NCBI RefSeq assembly: GCF_022701295.1
Contig: NZ_CP033204.1
Coordinates: 3,038,001 to 3,102,000, forward strand
Length of the DNA stretch: 64,000 bases
Direction of reading: 5' to 3'
Source of the DNA: Sphingopyxis sp. YF1
Lineage (GTDB): Bacteria > Pseudomonadota > Alphaproteobacteria > Sphingomonadales > Sphingomonadaceae
Part shown: positions 1 to 7,929 of the stretch, one piece after another
How the letters are laid out: each line of letters starts with the position of its first letter
How positions within the stretch are numbered: position 1 is the stretch's first letter
The notes under the pieces: model-generated
Database searches by the model: none
The model's input: the letters and a program-made list of their open reading frames with translations, nothing else
Told to the model about the DNA's origin: nothing
Position numbers and translations under genes: made by a program

Positions 1-1
1 G

Positions 2-895
2 GGGAGCGAACAGGGCGGCTTGCCCTATGCGATCGCCGCCTATGCGATCTGGGGCTTCGTCCCGCTGTTCTTCAAGCTGCTGACCGCGGTACCGCCGGTC
101 GAGGTGCTCGCGCAGCGCATCCTCTGGTCGCTGCCGCTCTGCTTCGTCATCATGGCCTTTCGCCGCCAGATCGGCGATTATCTCGCGGCGCTGCGCGACT
201 GGCGCATCCTGCGCCTGCTGCTCGCCAGTTCGGTGCTCATCGCGGTCAACTGGCTCGTCTACATCTATGCGATCTTCACCGACCATGTACTCGCGGCGAG
301 CCTCGGCTATTATCTCAACCCGCTGATCAACGTGATGCTGGGGATGATCTTCCTCGGCGAGCGGCTGTCGCGATTGCAGGCGGCGGCGGTCGCGATCGCC
401 GCGGTGGGCGTTGCGATCCTGCTCGCGGGCGCGCTCGACACGCTGTGGATCAGCCTGACGCTCGCGCTCAGTTTCGGCATCTACGGCCTGATCCGCAAGG
501 TCGCGCCGGTCGGGTCGCTGCCCGGGCTGGCGATCGAGACGACGGTGCTGATGCCGGTGTCGGCGGTCGCCGCGGCGTGGTTCATCTGGGTCGGCGACGG
601 GCGCGGTTTCGGGTCAGGCGCCGGGATCAGCTGGCTGCTCGCGGCGGGCGGGGTCGTCACCGCGGTGCCGCTCCTCCTCTTCGCGACCGCGGCGCGGCGG
701 ATGAGCTATGCCGCGCTCGGCTTCGTGCAATATCTCGCGCCGAGCATCGCCTTCCTGCTCGGCCTGTTCGTGTTCCACGAACCGCTGAAGCCCGCGCAGC
801 TCGCCTGCTTCCTCCTGATCTGGGCGAGCATCGCGGTGTTCAGTTTCGACATGTGGCGCAAGATGCGCGCCGAACGGACGATGCCCGCCGCCTGA
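2..895 (+). CDS. rarD: RarD-like EamA/DMT permease, 5' truncated
   Basis: Inner-membrane permease of the drug/metabolite transporter superfamily; the substrate is unknown. The frame is open from the first bases, and the visible part already begins inside the first membrane segment, so the true start lies outside the window. The TTG at 20 is only an internal codon. About ten hydrophobic segments alternate with short loops. The first one (AIWGFVPLFFKLL), the following VLAQRILWSLP, and the later GYYLNPLINVMLG and LGERLSRLQ stretches match what I know of RarD proteins rather than generic EamA permeases. It ends 94 bases short of the convergent pyrC, with a large inverted repeat between them. Confidence 0.88.
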   Translation, partial: GSEQGGLPYAIAAYAIWGFVPLFFKLLTAVPPVEVLAQRILWSLPLCFVIMAFRRQIGDYLAALRDWRILRLLLASSVLIAVNWLVYIYAIFTDHVLAASLGYYLNPLINVMLGMIFLGERLSRLQAAAVAIAAVGVAILLAGALDTLWISLTLALSFGIYGLIRKVAPVGSLPGLAIETTVLMPVSAVAAAWFIWVGDGRGFGSGAGISWLLAAGGVVTAVPLLLFATAARRMSYAALGFVQYLAPSIAFLLGLFVFHEPLKPAQLACFLLIWASIAVFSFDMWRKMRAERTMPAA

Positions 896-907
896 TTGTC
901 AACCGCA

Positions 908-964
908 GCCCTGAGCCTGTCGAAGGGCGTTTCCCGGACAGGCGCCCTTCGACAGGCTCAGGGC
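908..964. repeat. sphingomonad-type inverted repeat between convergent genes
   Basis: Two perfectly complementary 22-base arms (908-929 and 943-964) with a 13-base loop. The arm core is CCTGAGCCTGTCGAAGG. I recall this core as a very common dispersed intergenic repeat in sphingomonads and some other alphaproteobacteria. It sits between the 3' ends of rarD and pyrC, so it can fold in transcripts of either gene and may act as a bidirectional terminator or mRNA stabiliser. There is no T-tract, so Rho-independent termination is not certain. Confidence 0.85.
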
Positions 965-989
965 GACGGTGAAGGTCGACCGAAAAACG

Positions 990-2012
990 CTAGACGATCC
1001 GCCAGCCGAGCGTCTCGCCGGCGTGGAAGGGCACGACCTCGCCGCAGCGGTCGGGCACCACGGTCGCGCCGCGTTCGAGCGTGATCGTGTCGCCGTTGAG
1101 CGGCAGGCCATAGAAATTGGGGCCGTGCTCGCTCGCGAACCCCTCGAACCGGTCGAGCGCGCCTTCCTCGTCGAACACGGTGACATAGGATTCGAGCGCA
1201 TAGGGCGCGTTGAAGATGCCCGCGCAGCCGCAGGCGGCTTCCTTGGTGTGCACCGCGTGCGGCGCGCTGTCGGTGCCGAGGAAGAATTTGGGCGAGCCCG
1301 ACACCGCGGCGGCGCGCACCGCGAGCCTATGCTGCTCGCGCTTGGCGACGGGCAGGCAGTAAGCGTGCGGGCGGATGCCGCCGACGAGCATCGCGTTGCG
1401 ATTGATGTGCAGATGCTGCGGGGTGATCGTCGCGGCGACGTTGGCGGGCGCGGCGCGCACGAAATCGACCGCTTCGGCGGTGGTGATATGTTCGAAGACG
1501 ATCTTGAGCGTCGGCAGGTCGCGGACGAGCCCCGCGAGCGTGCGCTCGATGAACACCGCCTCGCGGTCAAAGATATCAACATCATGGTCGGTCACTTCGC
1601 CGTGGATCAGCAGCGGCATGCCGATCCCGGCCATGCGCTCAAGCACCGGCATGATCTTCGCTATGTCTGTAACGCCGTGCGCGCTACCCGTAGTCGCATG
1701 CGCCGGATATAGCTTTGCGGCGGTGAACACGCCTTCGCTGTGCCCCCGTGCGAGCTCGTCGGGGTCGCTGTTGTCGGTGAGATAGGCGACGATGAGCGGG
1801 GTGAAATCGAGCCCGGCGGGCACAGCCCCGCGGATGCGGTCGCGGTAGGCGGCACCTTCGGCGGCGGTGGTCACCGGCGGCGACAGGTTGGGCATCACGA
1901 TCGCGCGCGCAAACTGCGCCGCGGTAAATCGAGCGACCGCGTCGAGCATCGCGCCGTCGCGCAGATGGACGTGCCAGTCGTCGGGGCGGCGGATGGTCAG
2001 GCGGTGTGTCAT
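990..2012 (-). CDS. pyrC: dihydroorotase
   Basis: Zinc metalloenzyme of pyrimidine biosynthesis; cyclises carbamoyl-aspartate to dihydroorotate in the cytosol. 340 residues, usual for the E. coli-type PyrC. HVH at residues 14-16 gives two zinc ligands. Lys100 ([11 protein letters not shown]) is the expected carboxylated lysine. Further metal ligands are the His of LLIHGEV and of VFEHITT, and the Asp of FLGTDSAPH is catalytic. The start was placed at [13 protein letters not shown] because a GGAGGGGGGAG ribosome-binding site lies just upstream. A longer open frame to 2093 exists but lacks homology-like sequence and would enter the divergent neighbour. Divergent from the ygfZ-like gene with 68 bases between. 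Confidence 0.97.
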   Translation of the reverse strand: MTHRLTIRRPDDWHVHLRDGAMLDAVARFTAAQFARAIVMPNLSPPVTTAAEGAAYRDRIRGAVPAGLDFTPLIVAYLTDNSDPDELARGHSEGVFTAAKLYPAHATTGSAHGVTDIAKIMPVLERMAGIGMPLLIHGEVTDHDVDIFDREAVFIERTLAGLVRDLPTLKIVFEHITTAEAVDFVRAAPANVAATITPQHLHINRNAMLVGGIRPHAYCLPVAKREQHRLAVRAAAVSGSPKFFLGTDSAPHAVHTKEAACGCAGIFNAPYALESYVTVFDEEGALDRFEGFASEHGPNFYGLPLNGDTITLERGATVVPDRCGEVVPFHAGETLGWRIV

Positions 2013-2080
2013 GTCATTCTCCCCCCTCCCGCGGGCGCGAGGGGCTTTAAGTCGGCTCCCGCGCTCCCTATTGTCGGTGC

Positions 2081-2809
2081 ATGGCCAACACAACCCTGAT
2101 CGATCGCGCGCTCCTCCGTCTCTCGGGCGAGGATGTCCGGGGCTTCCTCCAGGGACTCGTCACCAACGACGTCACGGGCAACCTGCCGGTGTGGGCGGCG
2201 CTACTGAGCCCCCAGGGCAAGGTGCTGTTCGATTTCCTGATCTGGGGTGATGGCGACGACGTGCTGATCGACTGCGAGCGCGACGCCGCGGGCGACCTCG
2301 CGAAACGGCTGACGCTCTATCGCCTGCGCCGCGCGATCGCGATCGCACGCGAGCCCGACCTGTGCGTCAATTGGGCGCCGGCTGGCGACATGGGCGTCGT
2401 CGATCCCCGCCTTCCCGAACTCGGCCAGCGCTGGCTGGCGCCCGCCGATGGAGACGCGGGCGCCGACAGCGCGTGGCGCGCGCACCGGCTGGCACTCGGC
2501 GTCGCCGAAGGCCGCGCCGAACTGGGCGACGGCACAACGCTCTGGCTCGAATGCAACGCCGCCGAACTCAACGGGGTGAGCTTCACCAAGGGCTGTTATG
2601 TCGGACAGGAAAATACTGCGCGGATGAACTGGCGACAGAAGGTGAACCGGCGGCTGGTCGTCGTGCCGCTCGCCGAAGCCGATGCGAAGCGGCAGGTCGT
2701 CGCCTGGCCCGAACTCGGCTGGTCGGTCGAACACCGCCGGGTCGAGACGATCGATCCGGCCGCGGCTCCCGCCTGGATGCGTGCAAGTCTCGCCGCCACC
2801 GGGTCATGA
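2081..2809 (+). CDS. ygfZ: YgfZ/GcvT-like folate-binding protein
   Basis: 242-residue member of the YgfZ (COG0354) branch of the GcvT fold, known in other bacteria to help Fe-S cluster maturation or repair in a folate-dependent way. The family signature KGCYVGQE lies at residues 170-177 with the conserved Cys172. The N-terminus shows the expected [10 protein letters not shown] stretch. It is shorter than E. coli YgfZ (about 326 residues), as is usual in alphaproteobacteria. Divergent from pyrC. The 3' end is 31 bases before a secreted-protein gene on the same strand. Confidence 0.9.
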   Translation: MANTTLIDRALLRLSGEDVRGFLQGLVTNDVTGNLPVWAALLSPQGKVLFDFLIWGDGDDVLIDCERDAAGDLAKRLTLYRLRRAIAIAREPDLCVNWAPAGDMGVVDPRLPELGQRWLAPADGDAGADSAWRAHRLALGVAEGRAELGDGTTLWLECNAAELNGVSFTKGCYVGQENTARMNWRQKVNRRLVVVPLAEADAKRQVVAWPELGWSVEHRRVETIDPAAAPAWMRASLAATGS

Positions 2810-2840
2810 CAGCGACCCCAGCGGCTGCTATGATCCGGGC

Positions 2841-3488
2841 ATGCGCGCCCTCCTGATCTCGCTGGCGCTCGCCGCCACCCTCGCGATGCCCGCCGCCGCC
2901 AGCGAAGGCGCGGGCGCCCCGATATCGTTGCTGCCGACCGGAAGCGAAGCGGCGCCACCGCCTGCACCGTTGTCCCCGCTCGCCGCGGACTCGGCATGGA
3001 CGCCGCGTTTCGAGGCCGCCGCCGGCGAACTGGCGGCGGCGCTGCGCTCGCGCGACGCGGCGCGGTGGGGGCCGCTGCTCGGCGGACCATGGCTTGCAAC
3101 CGCCGAGCGTGAACGCGTCGGGGCGCTGCTCCGCGACCGCGACAGCCCCTTTCTCCCTGCGCTGTTCTCCAAAGACCATGCCCGCCAGGTGCTGCTGGGC
3201 TGGTCCGCCCCGCCGTCGATGAGCGCGACCGAACGCGCGGCGATCGAGGCCGGGCTCGAGGCCGAGGCGCTGGTGTGCTGGGCGTCGGGCGGCACCGGCG
3301 AGGGTCGCTGGCCCGAGACGGCGCGCGAGGCGGACAATCGCCCCGGACGCCCCTATGCCTGCGCGCGCATCGCCTACAGCATCCGCGGCGGCACCCCAAT
3401 GTGGCGCGCCTTCATCGAGCAGGACGGTGGCGACCTCGCCGCGGCTTTGCCCGCCGGACGCCCGCGCTTAACCAATCTCCAAGATTAA
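2841..3488 (+). CDS. secreted protein of unknown function
   Basis: 215 residues. I do not recognise a family. Residues 1-21 form a clear signal peptide (MRALLISLALAATLAMPAAA, cut near ASE), so the product is probably periplasmic. The mature part is rich in Ala, Arg and Glu, looks mostly helical, and has only two cysteines in its C-terminal half (VCWAS and YACAR), which could form a disulfide. The ATG at 2841 was chosen because the signal peptide begins there; the longer open frame upstream overlaps the ygfZ-like gene. Nine bases separate it from the aspartic protease gene, so the two are probably co-transcribed. Confidence 0.75.
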   Translation: MRALLISLALAATLAMPAAASEGAGAPISLLPTGSEAAPPPAPLSPLAADSAWTPRFEAAAGELAAALRSRDAARWGPLLGGPWLATAERERVGALLRDRDSPFLPALFSKDHARQVLLGWSAPPSMSATERAAIEAGLEAEALVCWASGGTGEGRWPETAREADNRPGRPYACARIAYSIRGGTPMWRAFIEQDGGDLAAALPAGRPRLTNLQD

Positions 3489-3497
3489 GCTGCAACG

Positions 3498-4052
3498 ATG
3501 GCGGCCATGTTGGGGCGATCTCTTGCCATAGCCGTCGCGCTGACGGCGGTGTCGGTCGGCGTGGCGAGCCTTGCCGGCCGCGCGGGCGACGGCGCGCCCG
3601 CACCGACGGCGCGCGACGAAAGCAACTGGACGACACGCGAGCGCGGCCTCGGTACCGCTCCGGCCGCGCCGCAGCGCGCACCGGCCGCGGGCGAGGTACG
3701 GCTCGAACGCGCCGGCGATTCGCATTTCTACGCCGACGTCGACATCGACGGCACGCCGGTCCGCATGATGGTCGACAGCGGCGCCTCGGTCGTCGCGCTG
3801 ACGCGGCGCGATGCCGAAGCGATCGGGATCGACGTCGACCGCTTGCCGGTCGGGGGGACCGCGCGCACGGCGGGCGGCGACGTACCGCTGCGCCGCGTCG
3901 TCCTCGCCAGCGTCGACATCGACGGCATCGAAGTGCGCGGCGTCGAAGCCGCGGTCCTCGACGCCGACATGGGCGTCTCGCTGCTCGGGCAGAGCTATCT
4001 GGCGAAGCTCGCCGCGGTGAATGTCGCCGGCGACACGATGACGCTGCGCTAG
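3498..4052 (+). CDS. clan AA retropepsin-like aspartic protease (TIGR02281 type)
   Basis: 184-residue membrane-anchored or secreted protein with an N-terminal hydrophobic segment (about residues 5-27) and a single retropepsin-like domain. The catalytic motif is MVDSGASVVALT (D-S-G), followed by the GGTARTAGG flap region and the LLGQSYLAKL strand typical of the single-lobed family found in alphaproteobacteria. Such proteins are expected to act as dimers; their physiological substrates are not established. The start could also be the ATG at 3507 (MLGRSLAIAV). Likely co-transcribed with the preceding secreted-protein gene. Confidence 0.85.
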   Translation: MAAMLGRSLAIAVALTAVSVGVASLAGRAGDGAPAPTARDESNWTTRERGLGTAPAAPQRAPAAGEVRLERAGDSHFYADVDIDGTPVRMMVDSGASVVALTRRDAEAIGIDVDRLPVGGTARTAGGDVPLRRVVLASVDIDGIEVRGVEAAVLDADMGVSLLGQSYLAKLAAVNVAGDTMTLR

Positions 4053-4074
4053 ACCGGAGACCTCGGCCCGGCGC

Positions 4075-4503
4075 CTACAACAGCGCCTCGAGCAGCCCGA
4101 TCAGCGGCTTGTCGGCGGGGGGCATGTCGAGCGCATAGAGTTCGACCGGGCGCACCCAGCGCAGCGCGGTCGCATGCTGCGCCACGGGCACCCCCGTCCA
4201 TTTGCGCAACGCATAGACGAGCAGCAGCAGGTGGCGGTCGCCGAGCGGTTCGCTGGCGAAACAGGCGGGTGCGAGACAGGCATGATCAACGTCGATCGCC
4301 AGTTCTTCGGCCAGTTCGCGGATCAGCGCCGCTTCGGGGGTTTCGCCGGGTTCGAGCTTGCCGCCCGGAAACTCCCACAGGCCCGCCATCGGCGTGCCGG
4401 GGGGGCGTTGCTGGACGAGCACGCGCCCGTCGCGGTCGACAAGCGCCGCCGCGACCACAATGAGACAGTTTTTTGGCGGAAATACGGGGGTGAGCGCGGA
4501 CAA
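4075..4503 (-). CDS. mutT: MutT-type Nudix hydrolase (8-oxo-dGTP diphosphatase)
   Basis: 142 residues, about the size of MutT. The Nudix box is complete: GGKLEPGETPEAALIREL followed by AEELAI, matching G-x5-E-x7-R-E-U-x-E-E-x-G-U with Leu in place of the last Gly. The N-terminal VVAAALVDRDGRVLVQQRP and the GLWEFPGGK stretch are the classic MutT sequence, supporting the role of removing oxidised dGTP (8-oxo-dGTP) from the nucleotide pool. The C-terminal RWVRPVEL is also family-typical. Divergent from the pilin genes, with 205 bases of AT-richer DNA between. Confidence 0.93.
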   Translation of the reverse strand: MSALTPVFPPKNCLIVVAAALVDRDGRVLVQQRPPGTPMAGLWEFPGGKLEPGETPEAALIRELAEELAIDVDHACLAPACFASEPLGDRHLLLLVYALRKWTGVPVAQHATALRWVRPVELYALDMPPADKPLIGLLEALL

Positions 4504-4522
4504 ATTATTAACCTTGATATGC

Positions 4523-4536
4523 GAATTCCGGAATTC
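4523..4536. promoter_or_regulatory. 14-bp perfect palindrome upstream of pilin gene
   Basis: GAATTCCGGAATTC is a perfect 14-base palindrome in an AT-richer stretch between divergent mutT (start 4503) and the first flp gene (start 4709). Its position suits an operator for either gene. No regulator can be named from the sequence. Confidence 0.4.
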
Positions 4537-4708
4537 TCGGGAACTCTAGGACCAGAATCCCCGAATTGCACGGCTGAGGTTTTTGAGATTTGTTCGACGC
4601 TATCGGGCGCAGGCGCGACGGGACCGGTCGCGCACCGCCCATCGGGCCGGGAACAAGGCGGCATGCAACGCGGGGGCGCTGATCCTGTCACAGGCAGGGG
4701 CCGGAACT

Positions 4709-4879
4709 ATGACCAGGATTGCCAAGCTGCTGCGGTCGACCAGGGCCGCCACGGCGGTCGAATATGGACTGATACTCGCGCTCATCTTCCTTGCGGCGAT
4801 GGGAGCGATCAGCAGCGTCGGCCAGTCGGCGATCACCATGTGGAACAATGTGTCGACCTCGTCGACGAACGCCATGTGA
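4709..4879 (+). CDS. flp: Flp/Fap-type pilin (copy 1)
   Basis: 56-residue prepilin of the Tad/Flp pilus. A basic leader (MTRIAKLLRSTRA) precedes ATAVEY and a hydrophobic assembly helix (GLILALIFLAAMGAISSVG). Glu18 and Tyr19 match the invariant EY at +5/+6 after processing by a TadV-type prepilin peptidase. The residue before the expected cut is Ala13, where the classic motif has Gly. The start at 4709 gives the normal Flp length; the longer frame upstream has no pilin character. No tad assembly genes lie nearby, so export machinery must be encoded elsewhere. A second pilin gene follows 139 bases later. Confidence 0.9.
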   Translation: MTRIAKLLRSTRAATAVEYGLILALIFLAAMGAISSVGQSAITMWNNVSTSSTNAM

Positions 4880-4967
4880 TATTGTCCGGTTTCGGGACCT
4901 TATTCAGCGCTTTACACGGCTCTCGCCATTAAGAATTTCAAAACCAATAGCGCCTAGAAGCGTCGAT

Positions 4968-4991
4968 GTTGACCCAGACCAGAGGGTCAAC
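4968..4991 (+). other. RNA hairpin in leader of second pilin gene
   Basis: GTTGACCC (4968-4975) and GGGTCAAC (4984-4991) are perfect 8-base inverted repeats around an 8-base loop, ending 27 bases before the flp copy 2 start codon. No T-tract follows. It could be an mRNA-stabilising stem that makes copy 2 more abundant than copy 1, or a DNA operator. Confidence 0.5.
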
Positions 4992-5018
4992 CGGGCAAGT
5001 GACCTAAGGAGACCAGAC

Positions 5019-5189
5019 ATGAAGTTCATCAAAAAGTTCGTTCGCGACACCAAAGCCGCCACCGCCATCGAATATGGCCTGATCGCCGCCCTGATCGCCG
5101 TCGCCGGCATCACCGCGATGCAGGCCGTCGGCGGCAGCGTCGAGAACACCTTCAATAACGTCGACAAGGGCCTGACCAACGCTGGCTAA
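5019..5189 (+). CDS. flp: Flp/Fap-type pilin (copy 2)
   Basis: 56 residues, same length and plan as copy 1: basic leader MKFIKKFVRDTKA, then ATAIEYGLIAALIAVAG. This copy is closer to the alphaproteobacterial PilA consensus. Glu18/Tyr19 sit at +5/+6, and Ala13 again replaces the usual Gly at -1. A strong AAGGAG ribosome-binding site lies nine bases before the ATG. It is followed by a strong intrinsic terminator. This is probably the major pilin; the weaker ribosome-binding site of copy 1 suggests a minor one (inference). Confidence 0.93.
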   Translation: MKFIKKFVRDTKAATAIEYGLIAALIAVAGITAMQAVGGSVENTFNNVDKGLTNAG

Positions 5190-5234
5190 GCGCTGGTTTC
5201 CTCTCCCCGGTTCGCCGGGGCGACGACATACAGG

Positions 5235-5269
5235 AAAGGGCGGTGGAGCGATCCACCGCCCTTTTCCTT
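5235..5269 (+). terminator. intrinsic terminator after pilin genes
   Basis: A 13-base perfect stem (5235-5247 paired with 5252-5264) with GCGA tetraloop, ending in a T-rich run (TTTTCCTTT). It lies 45 bases after the flp copy 2 stop codon. The A-rich left side means it may also terminate the convergent M48 protease gene, which ends at 5297. Confidence 0.92.
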
Positions 5270-5296
5270 TATCGAGCCGTCCGTGTCTCGTCGGCG

Positions 5297-6811
5297 CTAT
5301 CGGCTCGCATAGACCACGATCTTGACCTTCTGCCCCGGGGTCAGCCGGCTCGTCGCAGAGAGCCGGTTGAGTACCTGAAAGCGCTCGGCCTGGTAGTTGC
5401 TGTACGCCATGCGCCGCGCCAGCGTCGCGACCGTGTCGCCGCGCCCCACCGTCACCACGTCGATCCGCCGCGGCTTGATCGCCGCCGCCTCCGCGCCGCT
5501 CAGCCGCCGAATGCTGTTGTACATCGAATTGAACACCCCGCCGCCGCCGGCCTTGGTCAGCGCGACGAAGTGGAAGGCGCTGCTCTTCGAAAATTCATAG
5601 GCGAAGACGGTGACGTCGACCTGCCCCGACTGGGTGTTCGCGCGCGCGGTCGCATAATAAGCGGGGATTCCGTTCACTGTCGTGCGCTGGATGCTCCCCG
5701 GCGAAAGCTGCGCCTTGCCGGCAACCGCCTTGAACGCCGCCGCGATATAGGCGTTCATGTCACCGCTGTACGCGCCGGTCGTGAACTGCGCCTGCCCGCC
5801 GTTGCCGCTGACCGACACTGCGGTCGTTCCGTTCTGCATGCCGTAACCCGCCGGCACGGCGAATTTGAGCCGGAGGTCGGGGTGGAGGAATTCATTGCCC
5901 TCGACGACACCCTGCGCAGGGTCGTCGCCGTAGAGCACGCCGTCGACCGACGCGAAAAAGGCGTCGGCGTTGCGCACCCCGCCGGTGCCGACGCGGCTCG
6001 CAAGCGTTTCGGCATTGCGCACGCGCGACGCCGGGTCGGGGTGGGTGCTGGCCCATTCGGGAAGCGCCCGCGCATCACCGCCCGCAAGCCGCGCCTCAAG
6101 ACTGGTCTGGTTCGCGAGGCTGGCAAGCACGGTCGACAGCGCCATCGGGTCGTAACCCGCGCTGCGCAAATATTGCACGCCGAGCTGGTCGGCCTCGAGT
6201 TCCTGCCCGCGCGAGAAGCCCAGCGTCGCCATCTGCGCGACCTGCATCGCATTGTTCTGGAGCAGTCCGCCGAGCCCGCCGAGCAGCCCGCCATTGTCGC
6301 CGATCGCGCCGCCGAGCACCGCGCCGAGCACGCCGAGAATCTGGTTGCGTGTCGCCGCCGACTGGCGCTTCTTGCTGTGCTGTGCAGCGACATGGCCAAC
6401 CTCGTGGCCGAGCACGCCAGCAAGTTCGGCCTCGTCGTTCATCAGCGCCATCAGCTGGCGCGTGACGTAGACATAGCCGCCGGGGATCGCGAAGGCGTTG
6501 TTCACCGGCGAATTGAGCAGGGTGACGGTAAAGTCGCTCCGCGCGTTCGACAGGCGCGACTGCACCGCGATATTCTGTCCGATGCGCGTGACATAGGCAG
6601 CCTGCGGCCCGGCATAGGCGCCGCCGAATTCCTGCATCAGCTCGGGATGCGCCTCGGATCCCTGCTTGCGTTCGTTCGCGGTGATCGCGGTCGCGGTCTT
6701 GATCGTCTTGACCTTGCCCCGCGTCTGCGCCTCGGCGCCGCTTCCAACGCCCCCGGCGCCCACCGCGGTCGCGAGCAATATGGTCAAAATCGCTTTTGTT
6801 TTCCGGCTCAT
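5297..6811 (-). CDS. M48-family metalloprotease with C-terminal LysM
   Basis: 504-residue secreted zinc protease. Signal peptide in residues 1-29 (cut near GAEAQ). The HEVGH zinc motif is at residues 136-140, and the third ligand Glu is in GQELEADQLGVQYL. A glycine/leucine-rich loop (LGGLGGLLQNN) sits between them, as in BepA/YfgC-like peptidases. The last ~50 residues are a LysM-like domain (VTVGRGDTVATLARRMAY to LTPGQKVKIVVY), suggesting peptidoglycan binding. Known relatives act in outer-membrane protein or LPS-assembly quality control; that role here is inferred. The start at 6811 has AAGGGAGG upstream; 12 more codons are open before it. Confidence 0.92.
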   Translation of the reverse strand: MSRKTKAILTILLATAVGAGGVGSGAEAQTRGKVKTIKTATAITANERKQGSEAHPELMQEFGGAYAGPQAAYVTRIGQNIAVQSRLSNARSDFTVTLLNSPVNNAFAIPGGYVYVTRQLMALMNDEAELAGVLGHEVGHVAAQHSKKRQSAATRNQILGVLGAVLGGAIGDNGGLLGGLGGLLQNNAMQVAQMATLGFSRGQELEADQLGVQYLRSAGYDPMALSTVLASLANQTSLEARLAGGDARALPEWASTHPDPASRVRNAETLASRVGTGGVRNADAFFASVDGVLYGDDPAQGVVEGNEFLHPDLRLKFAVPAGYGMQNGTTAVSVSGNGGQAQFTTGAYSGDMNAYIAAAFKAVAGKAQLSPGSIQRTTVNGIPAYYATARANTQSGQVDVTVFAYEFSKSSAFHFVALTKAGGGGVFNSMYNSIRRLSGAEAAAIKPRRIDVVTVGRGDTVATLARRMAYSNYQAERFQVLNRLSATSRLTPGQKVKIVVYASR

Positions 6812-6971
6812 GATCGCGCCTCCCTTGGTCCTGACTGTCCGAGCCATATCGGTTTACCCGCGACGGGCAAGACGCGCGATGAACATCGGGCTCAGCCGAT
6901 TGACAGGGAGAACGCCAGCACCGCGGATCGGGTTCCGGTCCGGCGCGAAGCACCCGCCACGAAAGGGCCGT

Positions 6972-7919
6972 TCAGGCGCGACCCATGGCGAGGAATTTTT
7001 CCTCGCGCGCTGCGAGCAAGGCATCGCGCGACAGCCCGGACAGCCCGGCAAGTTCCTGTTCGATCGCATCGCCCAGATTGCGGATCGCAACTTCGGGCGC
7101 ACGATGCGCCCCTCCGACGGGTTCGGGCACGATGCGGTCGATGACCTTGAGCGCGAGCAGATCCTCGGGGGTCATCTTCATCGCCGTCGCGGCGTCGGCC
7201 GCCTTGTCGGCGGTGCGCCACAGGATCGACGCGCACCCCTCGGGCGAGATCACCGAATAGACGGCATGTTCGAACATCAGGACGCGGTTCGCCGCGGCGA
7301 TCGCGATCGCCCCGCCCGACCCGCCTTCACCGACGATCGTCGCGACCATCGGCACGCCGAGCGCGAGACATTGCTCGGTCGAACGCGCGATCGCCTCGGC
7401 CTGCCCGCGCTCTTCGGCCTGGATACCGGGGAAGGCACCCGAAGTATCGACGAGCGTCACGACCGGAATGCCGAAACGATCGGCGAGCTGCATCAGGCGG
7501 ATCGCCTTACGATAGCCTTCGGGCTTCGCCATGCCGAAATTATGCTTCATCCGCGACGGGATATCGTCGCCCTTTTCATGCCCGATCACCATCACGCGGC
7601 GTCCGCGAAAGCGCGCGAGGCCGCCGAGGATCGCCTGATCGTCGCCGAAATTGCGGTCGCCGGCGAGCGGCATCCAGTCGTCGAACAGCCCCGCGACATA
7701 ATGTTTGAAATGCGGACGGTCGGGGTGGCGGGCGACCTGGGTCTTCTGCCAAGGTGTCAGCTTTGCATAGATTTCGCGCAGCAATTTCGAGGACTTGTCC
7801 TCCAGCCGAGCAATGTCATTGTCGATATTGAGCGTCGGATCGTCGCCCATTTCGCGCAATTCGGCAATCTGGCGATCGAGCGCCGCGACCTGTTTTTCGA
7901 AGTCCAGAAAGGCTGTCAT
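6972..7919 (-). CDS. accA: acetyl-CoA carboxylase carboxyltransferase alpha subunit
   Basis: 315 residues, full length for AccA. With AccD it transfers the carboxyl group from biotin to acetyl-CoA to make malonyl-CoA, the first committed step of fatty-acid synthesis. The N-terminal helix (MTAFLDFEKQVAALD), the TPWQKTQVARHPDRP stretch, GGLARFRGRRVMVIGHEKG and the oxyanion-type glycine run GEGGSGGAIAI are all family hallmarks. The start at 7919 leaves 10 bases after the xerD start region on the same strand. The order 599-residue secreted protein, xerD, accA suggests one operon. Confidence 0.97.
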   Translation of the reverse strand: MTAFLDFEKQVAALDRQIAELREMGDDPTLNIDNDIARLEDKSSKLLREIYAKLTPWQKTQVARHPDRPHFKHYVAGLFDDWMPLAGDRNFGDDQAILGGLARFRGRRVMVIGHEKGDDIPSRMKHNFGMAKPEGYRKAIRLMQLADRFGIPVVTLVDTSGAFPGIQAEERGQAEAIARSTEQCLALGVPMVATIVGEGGSGGAIAIAAANRVLMFEHAVYSVISPEGCASILWRTADKAADAATAMKMTPEDLLALKVIDRIVPEPVGGAHRAPEVAIRNLGDAIEQELAGLSGLSRDALLAAREEKFLAMGRA

Positions 7920-7929
7920 CCTTGCGCGG

